DNA of 64,000 bases, from positions 62,001-126,000 of the forward strand of contig JACKHP010000003.1 of NCBI GenBank assembly GCA_020638905.1, read 5' to 3'. Positions 31,242 to 40,096 of this stretch are shown one piece after another (the stretch's first letter is position 1; every line of letters begins with the position of its first letter). The notes under the pieces were generated by a model that was given only the letters and a program-made list of their open reading frames with translations, was not told the DNA's origin and searched no databases. The position numbers were made by a program, and so were the translations under genes. Origin of the DNA: Planctomycetota bacterium. GTDB taxonomy: Bacteria > Planctomycetota > B15-G4.

Positions 31242-34121
31242 ATGGGCGAGCGACGGGGCATGCTGGCGGCCGGTGGCGCGCTTGTGCTGCTCCTGCTGGG
31301 TGTCGCGTTCTGGCTCTTCGACGACGCATCACCCGGTGCCGGCGCGCCCGACGCGCCGCGTCCCGCGCTCGCGACGCAGGACGTCGGCGCAGCGCACGAC
31401 GGCGCGTCGCCGGCCACTCCCGACGCGCGCGACGCGACGATCGAGCCGCTCGCGGTGGCGTCCGACGTCGAGGCCGCCGCGCCCGCGTGGCCGGCGGGCG
31501 TCGTCGAGGCGCGGCTCACGGGACGCGTGGTCGACGCGCGCGGCGTGCCGTGGCCCGGCGCCGAGGTGCTCTTCGTCCCCGACCGCCCCACCGGGGGCGC
31601 GCTCGGCGAGTCGCCCGGCGGACGTCCCGCGCGCGACGTCGACGGCCTCGCCGGACTGCCGCGCACCGTGTGCGACGCCGACGGACGCTTCGCGATCGGC
31701 GGACCGTGGCTCGCGCGCACGCTGCTCGCCGACGGCCCGCAGCCCGATCCCGTGCTCGCGATCACGGCGCCCGGCATGGCCTGGCAAGGACATGCCGTGC
31801 TCGCGTACCTCGGCGCGCAGCAGGACGTGGGCGACCTCGTGCTCGCGCAGCCCGGCGCGAGCCTGTCGTTGCGCGCGGTCGACGAGCAGGGTGCGCCGCT
31901 GCCCGGCGTGCGCGCGGTGCTGCGCAGCATGGGATGGCAGACGCACGCCGACGACGATCCCGTCCCGCCGGCGCGGCTCACGTCGCACCGCACGCTGGGC
32001 GTGACCGATGCCGAGGGCCGTCTGCGCCTCGAACACCGCTGGCCGACCAGCCTCGACTTCCGGCTGGTCGCGGACGGGCGCGTGCCGCAGCCCGTGAGCT
32101 GCGTGTTGTCGGCCGGGGATCGGCTCGACCTCGGAGACTTCGTGCTCGTGCGCGGGGCCACGCTCGCGGGTCGCGTCCTCGACGACGCGGGACGTCCCCT
32201 CGCGGGCGCCGACATCGTCCTGCTCGCGGAGTACGACGTGCGCCCGCTGCGCGACGTCGACGGCGACGCGTTCGACGTGGCGGCCGTGCTGGCCTACGGC
32301 GCGCGCTTCTCCGACCGGCGCACGACGAGTGACGACGACGGCGCCTTCGCGCTCGGCGGGTTGGCGTCCGACGAGGCCGGGCTGGCGCTCGTCGCGCAGG
32401 CGCCGGGATTCCGTCCGGCGTGGGTCGACGGGCTCGTGCCGGGCGACGCGGACGTCGCGTTCGCGCTCGCGCGCGCGGCGACGCTCGAGGTCGAGGTGCG
32501 CGACGCGCCGAGCGGCACGGCGCTGGACGACGCGTCGGTCGCCGCGTTCGGGCTGACCGGCTTCCCCGAGGACGACGAGGACGCCTTCGAGCGTCCGGCG
32601 CGCGTGCCGCTCGCGGTCGAGGGCACGCGCGTCGGCGGCGTGGGCCCGCACGGCGCGCGCCTCTTCGTCTCGGCCCCGGGACACGTTCCGCGCACGGTCG
32701 AGGTCGCGCCGTGCGCGTCCGGCGAGCGGCGCGACGTGCGCGTCGATCTCTCCCCGGGCGCCGACCTGGACGGACGCGTGGTCGACGACACCGGCGCTCC
32801 GCTGCGCGACGTCGTCGTGCGCCTCGGACCCGAGTCGTCCGCCGACCGCGAGGCCTGGGGCGCACGCGAGACACGCAGCGACGCCGAGGGACGCTTCGCG
32901 TTCGACGCGCTCGCCGCCGGCACGTGGGGCGTCGACGCCGTGCGCGAGGGCTACGCGGGCGTGTTCGGCGCCACCGTCGACGCGGCCCGTCCCCCCGACG
33001 ACTGGACGCTCGTGCTCGCGCGCGGCGCGCGCATCGAGGGCACGCTCGTCGACGCGCGCGGCGCGCCCGCCGTCGGGCGCAGCGTCGAGGCCGTGTGCGC
33101 CGCGGGCCCGGACGAACCGGCGGACGCGACCCTCGTCGGCTGCGACACACGCGTCGACCGCGACGGGCGCTTCGCCCTCGTCGACCTGCGTCCCGGCGCG
33201 TGGACGCTGAGCGTCGCGCCCGAACTCGAGCTCGGCGTGACGCTCGCGCCGGCGGAGGTCGTCCCGCTCGCGCTGCGCCTGCCGCCCACGCCGAGCGCCG
33301 AGGGCTTCGTGCACGCCGGGCCCGAGCCGCTGGGACAGGTGCGCGTGAGCGCCCAACGCGTCGCCGCCGACGGCTCGTCCGACGGCCGGCCCGTGTCGAC
33401 GCGCAGCGGCATCGGCGGACGCTTCGCGCTGACCCTGCCTGGCGCCGGGGACTACCACGTCGCGTTCACGCTTCGCGACGGTCCGAACCTGTTCCGCAAC
33501 GTCCGCGTGCGGGACGGCGACGCGCCCGTGCTCGACGTCGACTTCGGCACCGGCCGCCTCGCCGGACGCGTGCTCGTCGGGAACGCGCCACCCGCCGGCG
33601 ACGACTCCTTGTCGTGCTCGCTCTCCGCCCACGGCGAGATGCGCGGCTTCCTCGACCTCGACGCCTCGGGACGCTTCGCGTTCGCGCCGCTGCCCGCCGA
33701 CACCTATACGCTCTCGCTGCGCGGCCATCACGTCCTGCCCGTCGAGCAGACGGTGGTGCTCGGGGCCGGCGAGCAGCGCGACGACCTCGAGTTCGTGCTG
33801 CGTCCGGCCGCCACGCTGCACGGCTTCGTGCGCGACGCTGCCGGCGTGCCGTGGGACGGCTTCCTGCACCTGCGCCGCACCGACGGCGGCGACGGCTACG
33901 AGGTCGTCGAGGTCGACGACGGCGAGTTCTGGAGCGACCCGATCGCACCCGGCGCGTGGAGCCTCGACGCCGCCGACTTCGGCGACAAGGAACTCGGACG
34001 CGGCGAGGGCCTGCGCGGCGAACCGGGCGTCGAACTCCCGCGCCTGGCCGAACGACAGCTCGACCTCGCGCCGCTCGAGTCACGCGAGCTCGACCTGACG
34101 CTCGAAGCGAAGGACGGCTGA
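31242..34121 (+). CDS. Membrane-anchored carboxypeptidase-regulatory-like repeat protein (paralog 3)
   Basis: 959 residues from ATG 31242, chosen because GGGAGGA lies 9 bases upstream; the second Met is at residue 7. Anchor helix MLAAGGALVLLLLGVAFWLF, then an Ala/Asp linker and about nine beta units of the carboxypeptidase-regulatory kind (RLTGRVVDARGVPWPGAEVLFVP; TLAGRVLDDAGRPLAGADIV; LDGRVVDDTGAPLRDVVVRLG with SDAEGRFAFDALAAGTW; ATLHGFVRDAAGVPWDGFLHL). It is the longest of the three paralogs and lacks the shared C-terminal motif of the first two. Translation begins directly after a variable-looking hexamer array, so its level could differ between strains. A role as surface adhesin or stalk is inference. 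Confidence 0.8.
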   Translation: MGERRGMLAAGGALVLLLLGVAFWLFDDASPGAGAPDAPRPALATQDVGAAHDGASPATPDARDATIEPLAVASDVEAAAPAWPAGVVEARLTGRVVDARGVPWPGAEVLFVPDRPTGGALGESPGGRPARDVDGLAGLPRTVCDADGRFAIGGPWLARTLLADGPQPDPVLAITAPGMAWQGHAVLAYLGAQQDVGDLVLAQPGASLSLRAVDEQGAPLPGVRAVLRSMGWQTHADDDPVPPARLTSHRTLGVTDAEGRLRLEHRWPTSLDFRLVADGRVPQPVSCVLSAGDRLDLGDFVLVRGATLAGRVLDDAGRPLAGADIVLLAEYDVRPLRDVDGDAFDVAAVLAYGARFSDRRTTSDDDGAFALGGLASDEAGLALVAQAPGFRPAWVDGLVPGDADVAFALARAATLEVEVRDAPSGTALDDASVAAFGLTGFPEDDEDAFERPARVPLAVEGTRVGGVGPHGARLFVSAPGHVPRTVEVAPCASGERRDVRVDLSPGADLDGRVVDDTGAPLRDVVVRLGPESSADREAWGARETRSDAEGRFAFDALAAGTWGVDAVREGYAGVFGATVDAARPPDDWTLVLARGARIEGTLVDARGAPAVGRSVEAVCAAGPDEPADATLVGCDTRVDRDGRFALVDLRPGAWTLSVAPELELGVTLAPAEVVPLALRLPPTPSAEGFVHAGPEPLGQVRVSAQRVAADGSSDGRPVSTRSGIGGRFALTLPGAGDYHVAFTLRDGPNLFRNVRVRDGDAPVLDVDFGTGRLAGRVLVGNAPPAGDDSLSCSLSAHGEMRGFLDLDASGRFAFAPLPADTYTLSLRGHHVLPVEQTVVLGAGEQRDDLEFVLRPAATLHGFVRDAAGVPWDGFLHLRRTDGGDGYEVVEVDDGEFWSDPIAPGAWSLDAADFGDKELGRGEGLRGEPGVELPRLAERQLDLAPLESRELDLTLEAKDG

Positions 34122-34261
34122 GTCACGCACCCTCCGTGCATCGTCCGACCGCGCGGGCGCTTGAACGCCGAGCACCCCATCGCGCATGGTGGATGGCTCC
34201 CCCACGCATCCCCACGCACGCGCTCCCGCCGAGCCGCACGCGCAGAGAAAGGACACGACCC

Positions 34262-34798
34262 ATGGCCAAGGAGTTCGTCTCGGACGTCAAGAAGATCCGC
34301 GAGCGCGCGCGCAAGCACATCGAGCAGGGCGCCGTGACGGCCGGGTACAAGGCCGATCGCGAGACGGTGGTCAAGATCCTCAACGAGGCGCTGGCCACCG
34401 AGATCGTGTGCATCCTGCGCTACCGTCGGCACCACTTCATGGCCGAGGGCCTGCAGGCCGGACCGGTGGCCGACGAGTTCCTGCTGCACGCGAACGAGGA
34501 GCAGGGACACGCCGACCAGATCGCGACGCGCATCGTGCAACTCGGCGGCGAGCCGAACTTCTCGCCCGAGGGCCTCGCCACGCGCAGCCACGCCGAGTAC
34601 GTCGAGGGCGACTCGCTGACCGACATGATCAAGGAAGACCTGGTCGCCGAGCGCATCGCCATCGACAGCTACGGCGACATGATCCGCTACCTGGGCAGCG
34701 ACGACCCCACCACGCGCTCGATGCTCGAGGGCATCCTGGCCATGGAGGAGGAGCACGCCGACGACCTGGCCGGCTTGCTGGCCAAGATGGACAAGTAG
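34262..34798 (+). CDS. Bacterioferritin/Dps-like diiron ferritin-family protein
   Basis: 178 residues from ATG 34262 with AGAAAGGA upstream. The sequence has the four-helix ferritin-like pattern with a full set of diiron ligands: E47 (EALATEIVCILRY), E80xxH83 (EEQGHAD), E130 (VAERIAIDSY) and E162xxH165 (EEEHADDL). The length and the long N-terminal helix fit the bacterioferritin-type subgroup often labelled 'ferritin-like domain' or DPS-related in soil and aquatic bacteria. It should oxidise and store iron or detoxify peroxide in the cytoplasm. No haem-binding Met can be assigned. It is a single gene between two unrelated ones; no Fur-like box is obvious. Confidence 0.88.
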   Translation: MAKEFVSDVKKIRERARKHIEQGAVTAGYKADRETVVKILNEALATEIVCILRYRRHHFMAEGLQAGPVADEFLLHANEEQGHADQIATRIVQLGGEPNFSPEGLATRSHAEYVEGDSLTDMIKEDLVAERIAIDSYGDMIRYLGSDDPTTRSMLEGILAMEEEHADDLAGLLAKMDK

Positions 34799-34821
34799 GT
34801 CGGGCCGGCGCGGCGGCCCGG

Positions 34822-34827
34822 TATCCT
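34822..34827 (+). promoter_or_regulatory. Candidate -10 element (TATCCT)
   Basis: GGTATCCTGG 97 bases before GTG 34919; the clearest example of the TATCCT pattern in this window. Confidence 0.45.
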
Positions 34828-34918
34828 GGCGCACGCTCGGGGCGGGACTGCGCGCGGATCGCACGCGCGACGGCGGAACCGTCCCCGGGCGATCCCGCCG
34901 CCGGAGGACCGAGCCATC

Positions 34919-37900
34919 GTGCCGACGCCCAGCCATCCGATGAGCCGACGAGCTCGTCGCGCCTCGCCGCTCGTGACCTGCGCCTGCGCGCTGCTCGCAC
35001 TCCTGCCGCTCGCGGCCTGCGGCGAGACGTCGTCCGACGACGGCGCCCCCGACAAGACGACGTCCGCCGGCGCGGCGTCGTCCGACGCGGCGCCGTCGAT
35101 CGTCGCGACACGTGAGAACGCGCTCAACGAGTCGTCCGCCGAGGACGCCGCGGCCGACGCAGCCCCATCGATCATCGCCACGCGCGAGATCGCCCGCGCC
35201 CCGGACGCGCCGCCGGCGATCCCGTTCACCGACGTCACGCATGCGGCGGGCATCGACTTCGTGCACGAGAACGGCGCGCGCGGAGCCAAGCTGCTGCCGG
35301 AGACGATGGGCGGCGGCTGCGCGTTCCTCGACGCCGACCGCGACGGCGACGCCGATCTGCTGCTCGTGAACGGACGGCCCTGGCCCGACGCGCCCGACGC
35401 GCAGTCGTCCGACGCGCACACGACCTACTACCGCAACGACGGACGCGGCGCGTTCATCGAGGCGTCGCGCGAGTGCGGGCTCGACCTGCGCGTGCAGGGC
35501 ATGGGCGCCGCGGTGGGCGACTGCGACGGCGACGGCGACGACGACCTCTTCGTGACCGCGCTGGGACCGGACGTCCTGCTGCGCAACGACGATCTGCGCT
35601 TCGTCGACGTCACCGCGTCGGCCGGCGTGGGCGGCGCATCCGACGCGTGGAGCACCGCGGCGTGCTTCGTGGACGTCGACCGCGACGGCGATCTCGACCT
35701 CTTCGTGGGCCACTACGTCGAGTGGAGCCCCGAGCGCGACCTCGCCCAGGAGCGCACCCTCGAAGGCATCGCGGGCCGCGCGTACCTGCCGCCGATGAGC
35801 TTCCCGGGCACGCAGCCCGCGCTCTTCCGCAACGACGGGCGCGGTGTGTTCGCCGACGTGTCCGCGACGTCCGGCGTGCGGGTGGTCGACGAGGACGGCC
35901 GGCCGGTGGCCAAGATGCTCGCGCTGCTGCCCTTCGACGCCGACGCCGACGGCGACGTCGACCTGTTCGTGTCCAACGACACGACGCGCAACTTCCTCTA
36001 CACCAACCGCGGCGACGGCGTGTTCGACGAGACGGGCGTCGACGCCGGACTCGCGTACGACCGGCTCGGTCAGCCCACCGGCGCCATGGGCGTCGACGCG
36101 GGCGACCTGCGCGGCGACGGCGCGACGACGCTCGTGGTCGGCAACTTCGCCGACGAGATGACCTCGGCCTACGTGGCTGCGCCAGGAGGCGGCTTCTTCA
36201 CCGACGAGACCGTCGCGATCGGACTCGGCGCACCCACGCGCTGGGCGCTCACCTTCGGATTGCTGCTGTTCGATGCCGACCTCGACGGACGCCTCGACCT
36301 GCTCACCGCGAACGGCCACCTCGAGGAGTCGATCGCCGACGCCCAGCCGGGCCAGAGCTACGCCCAGGCGCCGCAGCTCTTCTGGAACACCGGCGCGGCG
36401 CGCGGTCCGCTGCTCGCGCTGGCCGACGACGTGGGCGACCTCGCCCGTCCGATCGTGGGACGCGGGGCGGCGGCGGCCGACGTCGACGGCGACGGCGACC
36501 TCGACCTGCTGCTCACGCAGCCCGGCGCCGCGCCGCGCCTGCTGCGCAACGACCAGCGCAGCGGGAACGCGTGGCTGGCCGTCGACCTGCGCGGCAGCGC
36601 GTCCCAGCCGATCGTCGCCGGCGCGCGCGTCGCGCTCACCGCCGACGGACGCACGCAGGAGCGCGAGGTGCGTCCGACGCGCAGCTACCTGAGCGCGGTG
36701 CCCTCGACGCTCGTCTTCGGACTCGGCCTCGCGAGCGCGATCGAGTCGCTCGTGGTCACGTGGCCCGACGGCTCGGTGCAGGACGTCCCCCCGCCGGCGC
36801 CCTCGCAGAAGGTCGCCGTGACGAAGGACACCGAGCGTCCCGACCCCGCGGGGCTGATGAACACGGCCAAGGCGCAGCTCGAGAACGGCGACGCCACGGG
36901 CGCGCAGGCCACGCTCGAACGCGCGCTCGCGCTGCGTCCCGAGAGCGCGCCGATCCTGCGCAACCTGGCGCGGGCCAAGCTGCTCGCGGCCGATCCCGAG
37001 GGCGCGCTGCCGCTGCTCGCGCGCGCGCGCGCGGCCGATCCGCAGAGCGCTGCGACGGTGTACCTGACGGGCATCGCGCTCGCGCGGGCGTCGCGCTACG
37101 ACGAGGCCGTGCCGGTGCTCGAGGACGCGGCGCGGCGCGATCCGCTCACGGCTGCGATCCGCTTCCAGCTCGGCAACGCGTACGAGCTCGTGGGACGCGA
37201 GGACGACGCGCTCGCGCAGTACCGCGAGACGGCTCGGCTCGATCCGGCCCACTCGGCGGCGCAGTTCAAGCTCGCGCTCGCGGCGCGCAAGCGCGGGGAC
37301 ACCGCCGAGTACCGCGATCGCAACCGCGAGTTCCTGCGGCTCAAGGCGCTCTACGGCGACGCGTACAAGACGCCGGTCTCGCTCGAGCGCTGCGTCCACA
37401 CGCTGGCCGAGGCGGGCGACGAGGCCGAGGACGCGAACGCGACGTGGCCGCAGATCGACGTGGCCTTCGTCGACGTGACCGACGCCTGGCTGGGCGAGCG
37501 CTCGGCGGCGGCGCTGGCCGCGTCCGCCATCGACGACGCGGGACGGCTCACGTTCACCGCGGTCGGCGAAGACGGAACGCTCGTCGAACTCGCCGCGTCC
37601 GACGCCGGACCGCTCGGGGCGCGCACGCTCACGGCCGAGGCGCCGCCCGGCGTGGGTGACCTCGTGGTCGGCAACGTCTACGATCCCCCGCAGCCCGTGG
37701 CGAAGGACGCCTTGCCGGTGCGCCGTCCCGACCTCGTGCTCGCGGCCGGCGGCCACGTGACGCTGCTCGAGCGCGACGCCGGCGGCGACTACGCCGACAC
37801 CACGTCCCGCGCCGGACTCGACGAGGTGCGCGCGGGACGCGTCACGCTCGTCGACGCCGACCACGACGGCGACCTCGACCTGCTCGCCGTGGGCGAGAAC

Positions 37901-40072
37901 GGCGTGCGCCTGATGCTCGCGTCCGGCGACGGCGAACTCGTCGACGGGACGGCCGAGTCCGGCATCCCCGAGCTGGGCGCGTGCGTCGACGTGGCGGCCG
38001 CCGACCTGGACGGCAACGGCGCGGTCGACTTCGTCGTCGCGCGCGGCGACGACACCCCCACCATCGTGCTCGAGAACCTGCGCGCGGGGCGCTTCGCGGA
38101 GCAGCCCGAGCCGCCCGGTCCGCTGCCCGCCGCGCGCCGGGTGCTGCTCGAGCACCTCGACGCCGACGACGATCCCGACGTGCTGCTCGTGGCGCGGGAC
38201 GCGGTCCACGTGCGCCGCGCGCAAGGCACCCTGCAGCAGACGATCGCCCTCGACGGACTCGACGCGCGCGGCGCCACGCTGCTCGATCACGACGCCGACG
38301 GACGCGCCGATCTGCTCGTCGTCGGCGCGCGCGACGGACACGGCGCGCTGCTCCTGCTGCGCAACGCGGGCGACGGCACGCTCGTCGACGCCACGTCCGC
38401 CTGCAAGCTCGACGCGCTCGCGCTCCCGCCGCTGGCCGACGCGCTGGCGGCCGACGTCGACCGCGACGGCGACGACGACCTGCTGCTGCGCGCGTCCGAC
38501 GGCAGCCTGCACGCGCTGCGCAACGACGGCGGATCGGCGAACGGCCAGCTCGCGCTGCGGCTGTTCAGCCTCGTGAACACCTCGGGCGGCATCGGCACGC
38601 GCGTCCAGGTGCGCGCCAGCGACTTCGTGGCCAGCCGTCTCGCGAGCGCCGAGCAGCCGGTCACGATCGGCCTCGGCGGACGCACGCGACTCGACTCGGT
38701 CCAGACGCTGTGGCCCAACGGCATCGTCGACAACCGGCTCGACGTCGAGGTCGGACCGCGGCCGCTCGACGTGGTCATCCTCGAGCAGGTCGACACCGGC
38801 AGTTGTCCCTTCCTCTTCGTCTGGGACGGCGAGCGCTTCCGCTTCGTGAACGACATGATCGGCAGCGGCGCCGTGGGGCTGCCGCTCACGCGCGACGTCA
38901 TGTGCCCCGTGAACCCGAGCGAGATCGTCGAGGTCGGGCCCGAGGACCTGCTCGTCCCCGTCGACGGGCACTACGCGATGCGCGTCACGAGCGAGCTGCG
39001 CGAGGCGGCGTACTACGACCACGTCGCGCTCATGGCCGTCGACCACGCGCCGGGCCTCGAGGTGCACTCGACCGATCGGCTGCGCGGGCCGCCCTTCCCC
39101 GCGTCGGAGCCGTGGCTGCTGGCCGACCCGCAGGCGCCGAAGCGCGCGCTCGGCGACGACGGCCTCGACCGCACGTCCGCCGTGGCCGCGCTCGACGGCG
39201 TGTTCGCGCCCCCGGGACCGGTGCTGCCCGCCCCGCTGCGCGGCGTGTGCGCGCCGATGACGCTCGAGCTCGACTTCGGCCCGCTGCCCGACGCCGACGA
39301 CCTCGTGCTCGCGCTCACCGGCTGGATCGAGTACGGCACCGCGAGCTCGCAGATCGCGCTCTCGCAGGACACCTCGGTCGCGACGATCTGGCCGCGGCTC
39401 GAGGCGCGCGCGTCCGACGGCAGCTGGACGCCGCTCGACGTCTTCGTCGGCCTGCCCGCGGGCAAGATCAAGACGCTGCTCGTCGAGCTCGGCGGCAGGC
39501 TCCCCGAGGGCGCCGACCGGCTGCGCCTCACGACCACCTTCCAGCTCTCGTGGGACCGCATCGCGCTGGGTCGGCGCGCGCCGCTCGACCCGGCCTTCGT
39601 GCACACGGCCGAGCCCGACCGGGCCGAGCTGCGCTGGCGCGGACACTCCGACCTGCGCGTGCGCGCGCCGGGCGCGCCGCGCACGCCCGACTACGACGTG
39701 ACGATCGACGTCCCGCCGTGGCGCACGTCGCTGCAGGGCTGGTGCACGCGCTTCGGCGACGTGCTGCCGCTGCTCGACGAGATCGACGGCAAGGTGTGCG
39801 TGCTGAACGGCGGCGACGAGATGCAGCTCACGGTGCCCGTCGACGCGTTCCCGCCCCTCCCCGAGGGTCTCGAGCGCACGTGGATGTGGTGGTCGCACGG
39901 CTGGAACAAGGAGGGCGACCCGAACACGTCCGGCGGCGATTCGATCTGGCCGCTCGGCGTCGACATCCGCTTCGGACGCACTCCCGAAGAGGACGACGCG
40001 TGGCGCCTGTTGTACAACACGCGCTGGGTCTCGGCCGATCGCTACCGGAGAGCGACGTCGGGCACCCGCTGA
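34919..40072 (+). CDS. Giant CRTAC-type lipoprotein: FG-GAP/ASPIC-UnbV, TPR, second FG-GAP/ASPIC, unique C-terminus
   Basis: 1717 residues from GTG 34919 (GGAGG 12 bases upstream; ATG 34940 in the same frame is possible). A lipobox (LPLAAC) directs it to the membrane. Order: acidic linker; FG-GAP/VCBS propeller (about 100-530) with many DxDxDGDxD loops (GDCDGDGDDDLF); ASPIC/UnbV unit (about 548-620, ending VVTWPDG); TPR array (about 642-810, YDEAVPVLEDAARRDP); second propeller (about 930-1200); second ASPIC-like unit (1204-1280, TLWPNG); and a 430-residue end starting CPFLFVWDGERFRFVNDMIG. ASPIC/UnbV is named from cartilage acidic protein 1; bacterial members are secreted and of unknown function. 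The doubled propeller and internal TPR are unusual and suggest a large display or assembly protein. It is followed 24 bases later by a similar protein. Confidence 0.85.
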   Translation: MPTPSHPMSRRARRASPLVTCACALLALLPLAACGETSSDDGAPDKTTSAGAASSDAAPSIVATRENALNESSAEDAAADAAPSIIATREIARAPDAPPAIPFTDVTHAAGIDFVHENGARGAKLLPETMGGGCAFLDADRDGDADLLLVNGRPWPDAPDAQSSDAHTTYYRNDGRGAFIEASRECGLDLRVQGMGAAVGDCDGDGDDDLFVTALGPDVLLRNDDLRFVDVTASAGVGGASDAWSTAACFVDVDRDGDLDLFVGHYVEWSPERDLAQERTLEGIAGRAYLPPMSFPGTQPALFRNDGRGVFADVSATSGVRVVDEDGRPVAKMLALLPFDADADGDVDLFVSNDTTRNFLYTNRGDGVFDETGVDAGLAYDRLGQPTGAMGVDAGDLRGDGATTLVVGNFADEMTSAYVAAPGGGFFTDETVAIGLGAPTRWALTFGLLLFDADLDGRLDLLTANGHLEESIADAQPGQSYAQAPQLFWNTGAARGPLLALADDVGDLARPIVGRGAAAADVDGDGDLDLLLTQPGAAPRLLRNDQRSGNAWLAVDLRGSASQPIVAGARVALTADGRTQEREVRPTRSYLSAVPSTLVFGLGLASAIESLVVTWPDGSVQDVPPPAPSQKVAVTKDTERPDPAGLMNTAKAQLENGDATGAQATLERALALRPESAPILRNLARAKLLAADPEGALPLLARARAADPQSAATVYLTGIALARASRYDEAVPVLEDAARRDPLTAAIRFQLGNAYELVGREDDALAQYRETARLDPAHSAAQFKLALAARKRGDTAEYRDRNREFLRLKALYGDAYKTPVSLERCVHTLAEAGDEAEDANATWPQIDVAFVDVTDAWLGERSAAALAASAIDDAGRLTFTAVGEDGTLVELAASDAGPLGARTLTAEAPPGVGDLVVGNVYDPPQPVAKDALPVRRPDLVLAAGGHVTLLERDAGGDYADTTSRAGLDEVRAGRVTLVDADHDGDLDLLAVGENGVRLMLASGDGELVDGTAESGIPELGACVDVAAADLDGNGAVDFVVARGDDTPTIVLENLRAGRFAEQPEPPGPLPAARRVLLEHLDADDDPDVLLVARDAVHVRRAQGTLQQTIALDGLDARGATLLDHDADGRADLLVVGARDGHGALLLLRNAGDGTLVDATSACKLDALALPPLADALAADVDRDGDDDLLLRASDGSLHALRNDGGSANGQLALRLFSLVNTSGGIGTRVQVRASDFVASRLASAEQPVTIGLGGRTRLDSVQTLWPNGIVDNRLDVEVGPRPLDVVILEQVDTGSCPFLFVWDGERFRFVNDMIGSGAVGLPLTRDVMCPVNPSEIVEVGPEDLLVPVDGHYAMRVTSELREAAYYDHVALMAVDHAPGLEVHSTDRLRGPPFPASEPWLLADPQAPKRALGDDGLDRTSAVAALDGVFAPPGPVLPAPLRGVCAPMTLELDFGPLPDADDLVLALTGWIEYGTASSQIALSQDTSVATIWPRLEARASDGSWTPLDVFVGLPAGKIKTLLVELGGRLPEGADRLRLTTTFQLSWDRIALGRRAPLDPAFVHTAEPDRAELRWRGHSDLRVRAPGAPRTPDYDVTIDVPPWRTSLQGWCTRFGDVLPLLDEIDGKVCVLNGGDEMQLTVPVDAFPPLPEGLERTWMWWSHGWNKEGDPNTSGGDSIWPLGVDIRFGRTPEEDDAWRLLYNTRWVSADRYRRATSGTR

Positions 40073-40096
40073 GCCCCGCGCGAGGAGCCCGCCATC

